A stretch of 64,000 bases of DNA from Dactylosporangium aurantiacum (GTDB taxonomy: Bacteria; Actinomycetota; Actinomycetes; Mycobacteriales; Micromonosporaceae): assembly GCF_000716715.1 (NCBI RefSeq), contig NZ_JNYJ01000065.1:1-64000 (forward strand), given 5' to 3'. Numbering within the stretch: the first letter of the stretch is position 1; every line of letters begins with the position of its first letter. Position numbers and translations under genes: made by a program. Shown one piece after another: positions 45,407-57,747 of the stretch. Under the pieces are notes generated by a model. It was not told the origin of the DNA. It ran no database searches and saw nothing but the letters and a program-made list of their open reading frames with translations.

Positions 45407-46141
45407 TCAGAGCGACGCGCCGCGCTGCTGTGACGGCGCGCACGCGCGGACCGCTCCGGCGAGGTGTGTCAGGGATTGGACGACGGCGTTGCTGCCCTCG
45501 CCGCCGTGCAGCATCTTGCGCGGTTCGCGGATGCGTTCGACGCCGATGGCGTGGGCGCCGGCGCGCTGGGTCGCGGACATGGCGGAGAACGTCGCGCAGA
45601 CCACCGCGGTCTCGCCCGGCAGCGCGCCGATCGACTCCAGTACCGGCGCCATCGTGCGCACCGCGGGGTGACGCATCGCGAAGCCACGGCCGAGCGCCGG
45701 GCCCACGAGCGGGCGCAGGCCGTGCTGGTGCAGGTAGCGCCCGACGGCCGACTCGCTGTGCGGCGCGTACACCGTGACGGTCCGGCCGGTGGCCCGGCAC
45801 GCCTCGAGCAGGGCGCGGGTGCCCGGTGTCACCGGCGCCCGGGCGGCGGCGTCGACCTCCGCGTCGTGGATCAGCTGCTCGGCCCGGCGGCCCAGGTCCT
45901 CGCCGGCCGTGTACGCCTCGGCCAGCATGTCGAACGGGTTGTCGCCCGCCCCGATCAGGATGGACAGCCGGTGGCCGGTGTCCAGCAGCATGTCGCGGAC
46001 CCGGCCGGCGACCGCCTCGGGCTCTGGCAGGAGGTTGCCGAGCACGCTGAACGTCAGCACCACGTGCGCGGTCCGGTCGAGGATCCCGGCGAGGTGGGGC
46101 CTGACCCGCAGGGGTGTCACCCCTTGATCATGGCGGGTCAC
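45407..46141 (-). CDS. HAD-like protein lacking catalytic aspartates
   Basis: The protein has 244 aa from GTG 46141; GTG 46120 is an alternative. The overall pattern is a haloacid-dehalogenase phosphatase: a motif I position (VVLTFSVLGNLL), a helical cap, motif II (TVTVYAPHS) and motif IV (VVCATFSAMSATQRAGAHAIGV). The nucleophilic and metal-binding Asp residues expected at motifs I and IV are replaced. It is therefore probably a non-catalytic or divergent member that binds a ligand. It follows the MOSC gene by 17 bp. Confidence 0.65.
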   Translation of the reverse strand: MTRHDQGVTPLRVRPHLAGILDRTAHVVLTFSVLGNLLPEPEAVAGRVRDMLLDTGHRLSILIGAGDNPFDMLAEAYTAGEDLGRRAEQLIHDAEVDAAARAPVTPGTRALLEACRATGRTVTVYAPHSESAVGRYLHQHGLRPLVGPALGRGFAMRHPAVRTMAPVLESIGALPGETAVVCATFSAMSATQRAGAHAIGVERIREPRKMLHGGEGSNAVVQSLTHLAGAVRACAPSQQRGASL

Positions 46142-46158
46142 CAGCCCCGGCGGGTGCG

Positions 46159-46974
46159 TTATGCCACGATCACCTCGTCGCCCACGGCGATCTTGCCCCG
46201 TCCGTCCTGCCCCTCCAGGTCGGGGATCAGGTTGACGCCGAACAGCAGCCCCTGCGGGAACCGGCGGCGCTGGCCCAGGACGCGCAGCGGCTGCCGGCCC
46301 TTCTCGCCGGTCTCCGGGTCGACGGTGGTGAGCACGCAACGGCTGCACGCCTTCGGCACCCGGAAGGACACGTCGCCGATGACGACGCGGCCGCCGATCC
46401 AACCGTCCTCCGCCCAGGCGGGAGCGCCGCTGACGACCACGTTGGGCCGGAACCGGGTCATCGGGACCGGCTCCTCCCCCGCCTCGACCAGCCAGTCGTT
46501 GACCGCGTCCAGCGAGGCGGCGTTGGCCAGCAGCAGCGGGAACCCGTCGGCGAAGCTGACCCGGTCGCCGGGCTCGCCGTAGGCCGGGTCGACCGGGCGG
46601 CGGGTCGGGTCGTCGAGGTGGACCAGCGTCGCGGGGCGGCCGATCACGCCGGAGATCCACCGGTCGGCGTCCCGTCCGGCCGGTGTCGCGGCGATCGACA
46701 GGAAGAAGTGCCGCACGTCGGTCGTGGGGCCGGACGGGAACGGCACCCACAGGTCCTCCGCGCCGGCCGCCCGCAGCAGCAGGCCGCCGTCGCGCGGCTG
46801 CGGGCGGATGCGCCCGAGCTCCGGCGTCTCCCGCTGGGTGATCAGTTTGGCGTCGTCGTCGACGATCAGCCAGCGGCGGTCGCCGGCCAGCCCCCAGGGC
46901 TCCACCTCGGCCGCGTCGGCCTCCACCCGGTGGCAGCTCTTGACGGGATACGTAGCCAGATAGGTCAACCGCAC
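46159..46974 (-). CDS. MOSC-domain protein (mARC/YcbX-like)
   Basis: The protein has 271 aa from GTG 46974. The N-terminal MOSC beta-barrel (LTYLATYPVKSCHRVEADAAEVEPWGL) and the C-terminal MOSC core with RFRPNVVVSG and the molybdenum-ligating Cys in PKACSRCVLTTVDPETG are typical of enzymes that reduce N-hydroxylated compounds with a molybdenum cofactor. It is divergent from the hut regulator. Confidence 0.93.
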   Translation of the reverse strand: MRLTYLATYPVKSCHRVEADAAEVEPWGLAGDRRWLIVDDDAKLITQRETPELGRIRPQPRDGGLLLRAAGAEDLWVPFPSGPTTDVRHFFLSIAATPAGRDADRWISGVIGRPATLVHLDDPTRRPVDPAYGEPGDRVSFADGFPLLLANAASLDAVNDWLVEAGEEPVPMTRFRPNVVVSGAPAWAEDGWIGGRVVIGDVSFRVPKACSRCVLTTVDPETGEKGRQPLRVLGQRRRFPQGLLFGVNLIPDLEGQDGRGKIAVGDEVIVA

Positions 46975-47023
46975 GCCGCGAGGGTCGCACGGGTACCCCC
47001 TGGTTAGGCAACACTCCTGAATG

Positions 47024-47063
47024 ACTTCATGCGCTTGACTGAAGTTTGAATGGAGGCATACAT
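47024..47063 (+). promoter_or_regulatory. promoter and inverted repeat of the hut regulator
   Basis: A -35 TTGACT (47035-47040), 17-base spacer and ATACAT -10 (47058-47063) place transcription start at or next to ATG 47071. An inverted repeat ACTTCA-N10-TGAAGT (47024-47029 and 47040-47045) overlaps the -35 and is a candidate operator for the regulator itself. Confidence 0.55.
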
Positions 47064-47070
47064 TTTTGGC

Positions 47071-47931
47071 ATGACCTCGGAGATGGAGCGGCGACTGCTG
47101 GAGCTGTTCGACGGGCAGCGGCTCACGCCCGCCCAGCGGCGCATCGCCCGCTGCCTGGTCGACAACGCCGGCCAGGCCGGCTACCTGTCCAGCGGCGACC
47201 TGGCGACGCTCGCCGGGGTGAGCCAGCCGTCGGTCACCCGCTTCGCGACCGCGCTCGGCTTCGACGGCTATCACGCGCTGCGTGACACGATCCGGGTCAC
47301 GTTCGACGGCTATGCCCACCGCCCGCTCCGCGACGACGAGCCGGCCGGGTCCGAGACCAACCAGTTCCAGCAGGCGCTGAGCGCCGAGATCGGCAACCTG
47401 CAGCGCCTCGCCGACGCGCTCGCCGACCCAAAGCCGCTCGCCGAGGCGGGCGCGCTGCTGATCGGCAGCCGGCCCCTGCCCGTGTTCGGCATGCGGGCGG
47501 CCCGCGCGCTCGCCGACGCGTTCACCTACTTCGCCGCGAAGATCCACCCCGACGTGCGGCTGCTGCACGAGCACGGCAGCCTGCTCGCGGATCGGCTGGA
47601 TCAGGCGCGCGGGGCGGGCGCAGTTGCCATGCTGGCGTTTGTGCTGCCGCGGTATCCGCGTGAGGCGGTCGACGCGCTGCGGGAGGCCCGCGCCGCCGGT
47701 CTCACCGTCGTGACCGTCACCGACTCGCCGGTCAGCCCGGCCGCCGCCGAGTCCGACATCGTGCTGCCCGCGCCGGTGGGCTCGCGGCTGGTCTTCGACT
47801 CCCACAGCGCCCCGACGGCGATGGTGACCATGCTGCTGCAGGCCATGTGCGACGCCGACCCGACCGAGACCCAGGCCCGCCTCGAGTCCTTCGAGCGGTC
47901 CGCCACCACCCGCCAGGTCTTCCTGCCCTAA
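47071..47931 (+). CDS. MurR/RpiR-family regulator, probable hut regulator
   Basis: The protein has 286 aa from ATG 47071, preferred over ATG 47050 because the -10 box overlaps the latter's region. An N-terminal HTH_6 domain ([34 protein letters not shown]) precedes a SIS sugar-isomerase-like domain (residues ~120-250: [36 protein letters not shown]). Such regulators sense phosphosugars or other acidic ligands. It sits 13 bp before hutU on the same strand, so it probably controls histidine degradation and is itself autoregulated. Confidence 0.88.
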   Translation: MTSEMERRLLELFDGQRLTPAQRRIARCLVDNAGQAGYLSSGDLATLAGVSQPSVTRFATALGFDGYHALRDTIRVTFDGYAHRPLRDDEPAGSETNQFQQALSAEIGNLQRLADALADPKPLAEAGALLIGSRPLPVFGMRAARALADAFTYFAAKIHPDVRLLHEHGSLLADRLDQARGAGAVAMLAFVLPRYPREAVDALREARAAGLTVVTVTDSPVSPAAAESDIVLPAPVGSRLVFDSHSAPTAMVTMLLQAMCDADPTETQARLESFERSATTRQVFLP

Positions 47932-47944
47932 CCCGAGGAGTTCC

Positions 47945-49590
<1,646 letters not shown>

Positions 49591-49594
<4 letters not shown>

Positions 49595-50802
49595 CGATGA
49601 CCGCTGAGCGGTTCGCCGCGCTGTGGGGTTCGCTGAGCCCGATCGGCAGGGCCGGCGGCGACGGGGGCTACCTGCGGCACTCGTGGACCGACACCGACAT
49701 GGTCTGCCGCGAGTGGTTCGTCGAGGAGGCCCTCGACCGCGACCTGGAGGTCGAGGTCGACCGCAACGGCAACTTGTGGGCGTGGTGGGGCTCCCCCGAC
49801 GGTGAGGGGGCGGTCGTCACCGGCAGCCACCTCGACTCGGTGCCGCACGGCGGCGGCTACGACGGGCCGCTCGGCGTCGTGTCCGGGCTGCTCGCCGTCG
49901 ACCGGCTCCGCGAGCGCGGCGTGACACCGTCCCGGCCGGTCGCGGTCGTGGTGTTCACCGAGGAGGAGGGCGCCCGCTTCGGCGTGCCGTGCCTCGGCTC
50001 GCGGCTGCTCACCGGCGCGTTCGACCCGGCGCGGGCGCTGCGGCTGCGCGACCGCGACGGGATCTACCTGGCCGAGGCGATGGGCAAGGCCGGTCTCGAC
50101 GTCGACGCGCTCGGCCCCGACCCGCAGCGGCTGGCCCGCATCGGCGCCTTCGTCGAGCTGCACGTGGAGCAGGGCCGCGCCCTCGACGTGCTCGACGCGC
50201 CGGTCGGGGTGGCGAGCGGGATCTGGCCGCACGGGCGCTACCGGCTGGACTTCTCCGGCGAGGGCAACCACGCCGGCACGACCAGGATGCACGACCGCCA
50301 CGACCCGATGCTGACCCTCGCGCACACCGTCCTCGCCGCCGACGAGGCCGCGCGGACGCACGGCGCGCACGCCACCGTCGGCCGGGTCGACGTCGCGCCC
50401 AACGCCACCAACGCGATCGCCGCCCGCGCCTCGGCGTGGCTGGACGCGAGGGCGGCCGACAGCGACACCCTCGACCGGCTCGTCACCGCGATCCAGCAGC
50501 GCGCGGAGGAGCGGGCCCGCTACGACGGCACCCGGGTGACCCTCGAGGCGGAGTCGGTGACCGCGGAGGTGGCGTTCGCCGGCGACGTGAGCCGGCTGGC
50601 CGCGCTGGAGCTCGGCGCCCCCGTGCTGCCGACCGGCGCCGGCCACGACGCCGGCGTGCTGTCCAAGCACGTCGACACGGGCATGCTGTTCGTGCGCAAC
50701 CCGACCGGTATCTCGCACGCGCCGCAGGAGTCGGCCTCCGACGCCGACTGCGCCGTGGGCGTCGAGAAGCTCACCGACCTGCTGGCCAGGCTGTGCCGAT
50801 GA
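49591..50802 (+). CDS. M20-family amidohydrolase in the hut operon
   Basis: The 403-aa protein belongs to the allantoate/N-carbamoyl-amino-acid amidohydrolase group: metal-site [40 protein letters not shown], the dimerisation [12 protein letters not shown] and late [11 protein letters not shown]. It starts at ATG 49591 overlapping hutU (ATGA) and ends overlapping hutF (ATGA). No HutG is present, so this enzyme most likely hydrolyses N-formylglutamate to formate and glutamate. That assignment is inferred from context. Confidence 0.88.
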
Positions 50803-52205
50803 GCGCCGTCCCGGCTCCTGCGGCAGCGCGGTTCCACTGCGAGTGGGCGTGGCTGCCGGGTGGTGTCGCGGCCGACGTGCTGATCGAGGTCGTCGACGGC
50901 AGGTTCGCCACGGTCACGCCCGGCACGCCCGCCGGGCCCGGTGCGGTCCGGCTGGCCGGGGTGACGCTGCCAGGGCTGGCCAACGCGCACTCGCACGCGT
51001 TCCACCGGGCGTTGCGCGGGCGGACCCAGGGCGGGCGGGGCACGTTCTGGACCTGGCGCGAGCAGATGTACGCGGTGGCCGGCGCCCTCGACCCCGACAC
51101 CTACCACCGGCTCGCCACGGCCGTGTACGCCGAGATGGCGCTCGCCGGCATCACCTGCGTCGGCGAGTTCCACTACCTGCACCACGGGCCCGGCGGCACG
51201 CCGTACGCGGACCCCAACGCGATGGGCGAGGCGCTGGTCGCCGCGGCCGCCGACGCCGGCATCCGCATCACGCTGCTCGACACGCTGTACCTGACCGCGA
51301 CCGTCGACGGCCGGCCCCTCGACGGCGTCCAGCGCCGCTTCGGCGACACCGGCGTCGACGGCTGGGCAGACCGGGTCGCCCTCCTGCGCCCGCGGCCGCA
51401 CGCGAGGATCGGCGCCGCCGCGCACAGCGTCCGGGCCGTGCCGGCGGCCGCGCTCACCGAGCTCGCCCGGTACGCGTCGGCCCCGGGTGCGTTCGGTGCC
51501 GGCGCCGACGGCGTGCCGGTCCACGTCCACCTGTCGGAGCAGCGCGCGGAGAACGACGCCTGCCTCGCGGCGCACGGCCGCACCCCGACGCAGCTGCTCG
51601 CCGACCGGGGCCTGACCGGCCCGTCGGTGACCGCCGTGCACGCCACCCACCTCACCGACACCGACCGCACCGAGCTCGGCGACTCCGCCACCGGCGTCTG
51701 CTTCTGCCCCACCACCGAGCGCGACCTCGCCGACGGCATCGGCCACGCGCGCGCCCTGGTCGACGCGGGCAGCCCGCTGTCCCTCGGCAGCGACAGCCAC
51801 GCCGTGATCGACCTGTTCGAGGAGGCCCGCGGCGTCGAGATGCACGAGCGGCTGCACACCGAGCACCGCGGCCACTTCACCGCCGCCGAGCTGCTCGCCG
51901 CCGCGACCGCCACCGGCCACGCGTCCCTCGGCTGGGCCGACGCGGGCGGCATCGCCCCCGGCGCCCGCGCCGACCTGGTCACGGTCGCCCTGAGCTCGCC
52001 CCGCACCGCCGGCTGCGCGCCGGAGGCGGTGCTGTTCGCCGCGACCGCCGCCGACGTCCGCCACGTCGTCGTCGACGGCCGCACCGTCGTCCGCGACGGC
52101 GTCCACGGCGCGGTCCCCGACACCGGCGCCGCCCTCACGGCCGCGCTGCGCGCGCTCGACGTGCCTACGCCGGCGGCGGCCGCGACGACCGGAGGGCCGC
52201 GATGA
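50799..52205 (+). CDS. hutF: Formimidoylglutamate deiminase
   Basis: The 468-aa amidohydrolase-superfamily enzyme deaminates N-formimidoylglutamate to N-formylglutamate and ammonia. The metal-site motifs are [21 protein letters not shown] and [20 protein letters not shown]. Starts and stops overlap its neighbours by 4 bases on both sides. Its presence points to the five-step histidine route through N-formylglutamate. Confidence 0.95.
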   Translation: MSAVPAPAAARFHCEWAWLPGGVAADVLIEVVDGRFATVTPGTPAGPGAVRLAGVTLPGLANAHSHAFHRALRGRTQGGRGTFWTWREQMYAVAGALDPDTYHRLATAVYAEMALAGITCVGEFHYLHHGPGGTPYADPNAMGEALVAAAADAGIRITLLDTLYLTATVDGRPLDGVQRRFGDTGVDGWADRVALLRPRPHARIGAAAHSVRAVPAAALTELARYASAPGAFGAGADGVPVHVHLSEQRAENDACLAAHGRTPTQLLADRGLTGPSVTAVHATHLTDTDRTELGDSATGVCFCPTTERDLADGIGHARALVDAGSPLSLGSDSHAVIDLFEEARGVEMHERLHTEHRGHFTAAELLAAATATGHASLGWADAGGIAPGARADLVTVALSSPRTAGCAPEAVLFAATAADVRHVVVDGRTVVRDGVHGAVPDTGAALTAALRALDVPTPAAAATTGGPR

Positions 52206-53371
52206 GGTCGATGCTGATCACCAACATCGGTGAGCTGGTCACCTGCGTGCCGGGCTATGGCGAGGGGCCGCTGGGCATCCGCCGGCAGGCGGCGCTCGTG
52301 GTCGACGAGCGCGCGGTGGCGTGGATCGGCCGGGCCGCGGACGCGCCGCCGGCCGACGCGCGGGTCGACGCCGCCGGCGGCGCGGTCCTGCCCGGGTTCG
52401 TCGACAGCCACGCGCACCTGGTGTTCGCCGGGGACCGGGCCGCGGAGTTCGCCGCGCGGATGGCAGGCGAGCCGTACACGGGCGGCGGCATCCGCACGAC
52501 GGTCGGGGCGACCCGGGCGGCGGACGACGAGCAGCTGCGCACGAACGTCGCCCGGCTGCGGCGGGAGGCGCTGCGGCAGGGCACCACCACCATGGAGATC
52601 AAGTCCGGCTACGGGCTGACCGTCGCGGACGAGGCCCGCTCGCTGCGGGTGGCGCGGGAGTTCAGCACCGAGACGACATTCCTCGGGGCGCACGTGGTCC
52701 CCGTCGAGTACGCGGGACGCACCGCCGACTACGTCAGCCTCGTCTGCGGCCCGATGCTGACCGCGGCGCAGGCGGCCGGGGCGCGGTGGATCGACGTGTT
52801 CTGCGAGCGGGGCGCGTTCGACGCCGACCACTCCCGGGCGATCCTGACCGTCGGCGCGGCCGCCGGGCTGGGCGTGCGGGTGCACGCCAACCAGCTCACG
52901 GCCGGGCCGGGGGTGCGGCTCGCGGTCGAGCTCGGGGCGGCCTCCGCCGATCACTGCACGCACCTGGCCCCGGCCGACATCGACGCCCTGGCCGGGTCCT
53001 CGACCGTGGCGACGCTGCTGCCGGGCGCCGAGTTCTCGACCCGTTCGCCGTACCCGCCGGCGCGGGCGCTGCTGGACGCCGGGGCGACCGTCGCGCTCGC
53101 CACGGACTGCAACCCGGGCTCGTCCTACACGACGTCGATGCCGTTCTGCGTGGCCCTCGCGGTGCGCGAGATGGCGATGACGCCGGCCGAGGCCGTGCTC
53201 GCCGCCACCACCGGCGGGGCCGCCGCGCTGCGCCGCGACGACGTCGGCCGGCTGCGGGTCGGGGCACGGGCCGACCTCATGATCCTCGACGCACCGTCGC
53301 ACCTGCACCTGGCGTACCGGCCGGGCGTACCCCTGATATCCACCGTCATGCTCAATGGGGAGCTGGTTTGA
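52202..53371 (+). CDS. hutI: Imidazolonepropionase
   Basis: The 389-aa enzyme opens the imidazolone ring to give formimidoylglutamate. Typical motifs are [24 protein letters not shown], the substrate-binding [26 protein letters not shown] and [12 protein letters not shown] 52202 overlaps the hutF stop, although ATG 52211 is also possible. hutH starts within its stop codon region. Confidence 0.97.
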   Translation: MRSMLITNIGELVTCVPGYGEGPLGIRRQAALVVDERAVAWIGRAADAPPADARVDAAGGAVLPGFVDSHAHLVFAGDRAAEFAARMAGEPYTGGGIRTTVGATRAADDEQLRTNVARLRREALRQGTTTMEIKSGYGLTVADEARSLRVAREFSTETTFLGAHVVPVEYAGRTADYVSLVCGPMLTAAQAAGARWIDVFCERGAFDADHSRAILTVGAAAGLGVRVHANQLTAGPGVRLAVELGAASADHCTHLAPADIDALAGSSTVATLLPGAEFSTRSPYPPARALLDAGATVALATDCNPGSSYTTSMPFCVALAVREMAMTPAEAVLAATTGGAAALRRDDVGRLRVGARADLMILDAPSHLHLAYRPGVPLISTVMLNGELV

Positions 53372-54888
53372 TCACCGTCACCGCCTCAGGCATCACCCCC
53401 GACGACCTCATCGCGGTCGCGCGGGGCAACGCGCGGGTGACCCTCGCGCAGGACGCGCTGGACGCGATGCGCACCAGCCGGTCGATCGTCGACGCCATCG
53501 AGCGTGACGGCCGCCCGGTCTACGGCGTGTCGACGGGCTTCGGCGCGCTGGCCAACACGTTCATCGCCCCGGAGCGCCGCGTCGAGCTGCAGCACGCGCT
53601 GATCCGCTCGCACGCGGCCGGCATCGGCGCCCCCATGCCCCGCGAGGTGGTGCGGGCGATGATGCTGCTGCGCGTCAGATCCCTCGCCATGGGCCGTTCC
53701 GGTGTACGGCCGGAGATCGCCACCGGCCTCGTCGACCTGCTCAACGCGGACATCACCCCCTGGGTGCCGGAGCACGGCTCGCTCGGGGCGTCGGGCGACC
53801 TCGCGCCGCTCGCGCACTGCGCGCTCGTGCTCACCGGCGAGGGCTGGGTCCTCGCCAAGGACGGCAGCCGCATCACCGCCGCCGACGCCGGGGTCAGCCC
53901 GCTGGAGCTGTCGTCGAAGGAAGGGCTCGCGCTGATCAACGGCACCGACGGCATGCTGGGCATGCTGCTGCTGGCGATCTCCGACGCGGCGCACCTGTTC
54001 ACCATGGCCGACGTCACCGCGGCCCTGTCGATCGAGGCGATGCTCGGCTCCGACCGGCCGTTCATGCCGGAGCTGCACACGATCCGGCCCCACCCGGGCC
54101 AGGCCGCCTCCGCCGCCAACCTGCACCGCCTGCTGCAGGGCTCACCGATCATGGACTCGCACCGCGACGACCTCGAGCACGCCGTGCAGGACGCGTATTC
54201 GATGCGCTGCGCCCCACAGGTCGCCGGCGCCGCCCGGGACACGCTGGAGTTCGCGACCACCGTCGCCGCCCGGGAGCTGCTGTCGATCGTCGACAACCCG
54301 GTCGTGCTCCCCGACGGCCGGGTCGAGTCGACCGGCAACTTCCACGGCGCGCCCCTCGGGTTCGCCGCCGACTACCTCGCGATCGCGGCGGCGGAGGTCG
54401 GCGCGATCGCCGAGCGCCGCGTCGACCGCATGCTCGACGTGTGCCGGTCGCGGGACCTGCCACCGTTCCTCACCCCGGACGCCGGGGTCAACTCGGGCCT
54501 GATGATCGCGCAGTACACGGCCGCGGGCATCGTCGCGGAGAACCGGCGCCTCGCCTCTCCCGCCAGCGTCGACTCCCTGCCGACGTCGGGCATGCAGGAG
54601 GACCACGTCTCGATGGGCTGGGCGGCGACCCGCAAGCTGCGCACCGTCCTGGACAACCTGTGCAGCATCCTCGCCGTCGAGCTGCTCTCCGCGGTCCGTG
54701 GCCTGCAGCTGCGCGCCCCGCTGACGCCGTCGGTGGCCGGCCGGCTCGCCATGGCGGCCGTCGAGGAGCACGCCGGCCAGCCCGGCCCGGACGTGTTCCT
54801 CGCCCCCGTCCTGGAGGCGGTCCGTGCCACCATCGCCGGCCGCGACCTACGCACCGCCATCGAACGGGAGGTCGGCCCCCTGGCATGA
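53368..54888 (+). CDS. hutH: Histidine ammonia-lyase
   Basis: The protein has 506 aa from TTG 53368, which overlaps the hutI stop (TTGA) with GGGGAG upstream. The autocatalytic MIO cofactor is formed from Ala141-Ser142-Gly143 in [12 protein letters not shown]; Tyr52 lies in [10 protein letters not shown]. It removes ammonia from histidine to give urocanate, the first step, yet is encoded last in the operon. The run hutU to hutH has only 4-base overlaps. Confidence 0.98.
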   Translation: MITVTASGITPDDLIAVARGNARVTLAQDALDAMRTSRSIVDAIERDGRPVYGVSTGFGALANTFIAPERRVELQHALIRSHAAGIGAPMPREVVRAMMLLRVRSLAMGRSGVRPEIATGLVDLLNADITPWVPEHGSLGASGDLAPLAHCALVLTGEGWVLAKDGSRITAADAGVSPLELSSKEGLALINGTDGMLGMLLLAISDAAHLFTMADVTAALSIEAMLGSDRPFMPELHTIRPHPGQAASAANLHRLLQGSPIMDSHRDDLEHAVQDAYSMRCAPQVAGAARDTLEFATTVAARELLSIVDNPVVLPDGRVESTGNFHGAPLGFAADYLAIAAAEVGAIAERRVDRMLDVCRSRDLPPFLTPDAGVNSGLMIAQYTAAGIVAENRRLASPASVDSLPTSGMQEDHVSMGWAATRKLRTVLDNLCSILAVELLSAVRGLQLRAPLTPSVAGRLAMAAVEEHAGQPGPDVFLAPVLEAVRATIAGRDLRTAIEREVGPLA

Positions 54889-55067
54889 CACACCGAGCCC
54901 GCTCGGCGCCGCGCCGCTGAGCCCGGCCCTGACGGCGGCGCCGACGGCGGATGGCGGCATTAGCGGGGCCGGCTCGGACCACCGCGGCGGGTCGAAAACC
55001 TGCCTGGATGCACGGACCGACCGACGTCGGCTCAGTCCGTTCTCGACCGGCCGCGAGACACCGGGGC

Positions 55068-55207
55068 GGAGACGCCGGGCGAGACGCCGGGCGGAGACGC
55101 CGGGCGAGACGCCGGGCGAGACGCCGGGCGGAGACGCCGGGCGGAGACGCCGGGCGGAGACGCCGGGCGGAGACGCCGGGCGGAGACGCCGGGCGGAGAC
55201 GCCGGGC
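55068..55207. repeat. array of eleven 12/13-bp repeats
   Basis: GGAGACGCCGGGC (13 bp) occurs eight times and a 12-bp version lacking one G three times, in the order 13,12,13,12,12,13,13,13,13,13,13. The single-base length difference changes the frame, so the array is unlikely to be coding. Confidence 0.9.
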
Positions 55208-55500
55208 GGAGACGCTGCCACCGCGGGATGCCCGTGTGGCGATCCCGGAGGGGCACGGCGTCATGTCACCCCGGGGGGCTGGTGCTGCGTTCGGCCGGCA
55301 CCAGAGCCCACGCGGCCGGCACCCATGGCGGGAAGCCGTCGAACGCCACGCCACGCCACGCCGCGGAGGGGGGGCGGGCCACCGCAACACGATGCCCGGG
55401 GCGCCAAGGCACGCAGGGCATGGGAGCCGCCAACAGATGCCCCGGGGCCGTGTCATGCCGCAGAGGTGCGCAATGCACGGCTGCCGCAGTTGCCGACGCG

Positions 55501-55580
55501 GGCGAGCCGGTCACAGCCCGACGCCGGCGAGCGGTCACGGCCCGGCGGCGGCGAGCGGTCACGGCCGGTGGCGGCGCCCG
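55501..55580. repeat. three copies of a ~24-bp repeat
   Basis: GCGAGCGGTCACGGCC-type units recur near 55503, 55528 and 55552 with few differences, close to the rdgB stop. Confidence 0.65.
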
Positions 55581-55625
55581 GGAGCCGCACGGTTCCTGGG
55601 CGCCGCCGAAGCGGGGCGCGGCCTG

Positions 55626-56218
55626 TCAGAGGGTGGCGGCCAGGGCGCGGAACGCCTTGCCCCGGTGGCTGATGGCGTCCTTCTCCGCCGGGGGCAGCTC
55701 GGCGGTGGTCAGCTCGTGCCCGTCGGCGACGAAGATCGGGTCGTAGCCGAAGCCGCCGTCGCCGCGGGGGGTGCGGATGAGGCGGCCGCGCATCTCGCCG
55801 CGGTGGACGGCCTCGCGGCCGTCGGGCCAGACGATGGCGGCGGCGCAGACGAAGGCGGCGCCGAGGTGCTCGTCGGGGACGTCGCCGACCTGGGCGAGGA
55901 CCAGCCGGAGGTTGGCGCCGTCGCGGTCGGGGGTGCCGCTGGGCAGGCCGGACCAACGGGCGCTGAAGACCCCGGGCATGCCGTTGAGGGCGTCGACGGC
56001 CAGGCCGGAGTCGTCACCGACGCTGGGCAGGCCGGTGATGGCGGCCGCCTCGCGCGCCTTGAGCAGCGCGTTCTCCTCGAAGGTGAGGCCGGTCTCAGGG
56101 GCCTCGGGGTACGTGGGCACGTCGTCGAGGCCGAGGAGCTCGACGTGCGGGGCCGACTCGGCCAGGACGCGGCGCAGCTCGACGAGCTTCTTCGTGTTGC
56201 GGGTGGCGAGCAGCAGTT

Positions 56219-56222
<4 letters not shown>
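55626..56222 (-). CDS. rdgB: RdgB/HAM1 dITP/XTP pyrophosphatase
   Basis: The protein has 198 aa from ATG 56222, overlapping the rph stop by 4 bases. It hydrolyses non-canonical purine NTPs (ITP, dITP, XTP) to monophosphates. Motifs are [14 protein letters not shown] at the N-terminus, [30 protein letters not shown] and [10 protein letters not shown]. The rph-rdgB coupling is conserved across actinobacteria. Confidence 0.97.
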
Positions 56223-56947
<725 letters not shown>

Positions 56948-56961
56948 GCGGTCCAGCCTAG

Positions 56962-57747
56962 TCAAGCGACATGGTCCGGCACCGGCAGGCCCGGGGCGAG
57001 GTCGGAGGGGCGGCGCAGCTCGGTGTAGGCGAGGGCGAGCAGGCCGGGCAGCAGGTCCGTGGACCGGCGGATCATCCAGCGGGTGCCCTGGGTCGCCATC
57101 CACCACGCCTGCGCGGTGCGGGTCGGGGGCGGGCTGCTGGGCGCCGGGTCGGGCCGGGCGCCGATGCCGGGGCCGAGCCGGGCGGCGAGCAGGTCGTAGA
57201 ACGAGCAGGCCAGGAAGCGGTGTCCGCGCTCGCTCGGGTGCAGCCGGTCGACGCTCCACATGCGGCGCTCGTACGACCAGGGATGGCCGGCCGCGTCGAA
57301 GTGCACGGTGCGGTGCCGGGCGGCGACCAGGTCGGCGGCGGCGTTGAGGTCGCGCATCCGGCGGGCCAGGGGACGCGCGAGGGGCCCGGGCAGCCCGAAC
57401 ATGCGGCCGGGGTCGGGCAGCCGGATGGTGAGGACCTCGGCGCCGCGGGCGCGCAGGGCGGCCACGGTGCGGTCCAGGTTCGCCGCGACCCGCGCCGGGT
57501 CGAACGGGCTGCGCAGGGTGTCGTTGGTGCCGGCGATGACGGCGGCGATGTCGGGGCGCAGGTCGAGCGCGCGGGGCAGCTGGCCGGTGACGACGTCGCT
57601 GGTCTGCGCGCCGCTGCCGGCGAGGTTGTGCAGGCGGGCGCCGAGCGCGGCGGCGAGGATGGGTGCCCAGCCGCGCCAGGAGCCGTCGGGCATCCGGTCG
57701 CCGTACCCGGCGGTGGTGGAGTCGCCCAGGGCGACGAAGACGGTCAC
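56962..57747 (-). CDS. SGNH/GDSL-type hydrolase
   Basis: The protein has 261 aa from GTG 57747, overlapping the upstream glycosyltransferase stop (GTGA). The four SGNH blocks are visible: GDSTTAGYG with Ser10, [13 protein letters not shown] and [12 protein letters not shown]. Such enzymes remove acyl groups from lipids or glycans. Coupling to two glycosyltransferases suggests a role on the same glycolipid or glycan. The C-terminal ~70 residues have no recognised domain. Confidence 0.9.
   Translation of the reverse strand: MTVFVALGDSTTAGYGDRMPDGSWRGWAPILAAALGARLHNLAGSGAQTSDVVTGQLPRALDLRPDIAAVIAGTNDTLRSPFDPARVAANLDRTVAALRARGAEVLTIRLPDPGRMFGLPGPLARPLARRMRDLNAAADLVAARHRTVHFDAAGHPWSYERRMWSVDRLHPSERGHRFLACSFYDLLAARLGPGIGARPDPAPSSPPPTRTAQAWWMATQGTRWMIRRSTDLLPGLLALAYTELRRPSDLAPGLPVPDHVA

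Larger units (their letters stand above)
54889..55625. other. 737-bp gap between convergent genes, repeat-rich
   Basis: No supported gene lies between hutH and rdgB, which converge here. The region is very GC-rich and carries two tandem-repeat arrays (55068-55207 and about 55501-55580). Long open frames occur in several phases because the repeats lack stops, and none has a start signal or domain. Confidence 0.6.

Noticed and set aside
45407..47014. Single 535-codon protein covering the HAD-like and MOSC region
   Set aside because: The N-terminal part is an out-of-frame shadow of the MOSC gene; real starts at 46141 and 46974 have gene-like spacing.
47050..47071. ATG 47050 as start of the MurR/RpiR gene
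   Set aside because: The -10 ATACAT lies at 47058-47063, downstream of this ATG, so the transcript would begin after it; ATG 47071 fits.
55068..55207. CRISPR-like array
   Set aside because: The 12-13 bp units are contiguous with no spacers, and no cas genes are present; it is a simple tandem repeat.
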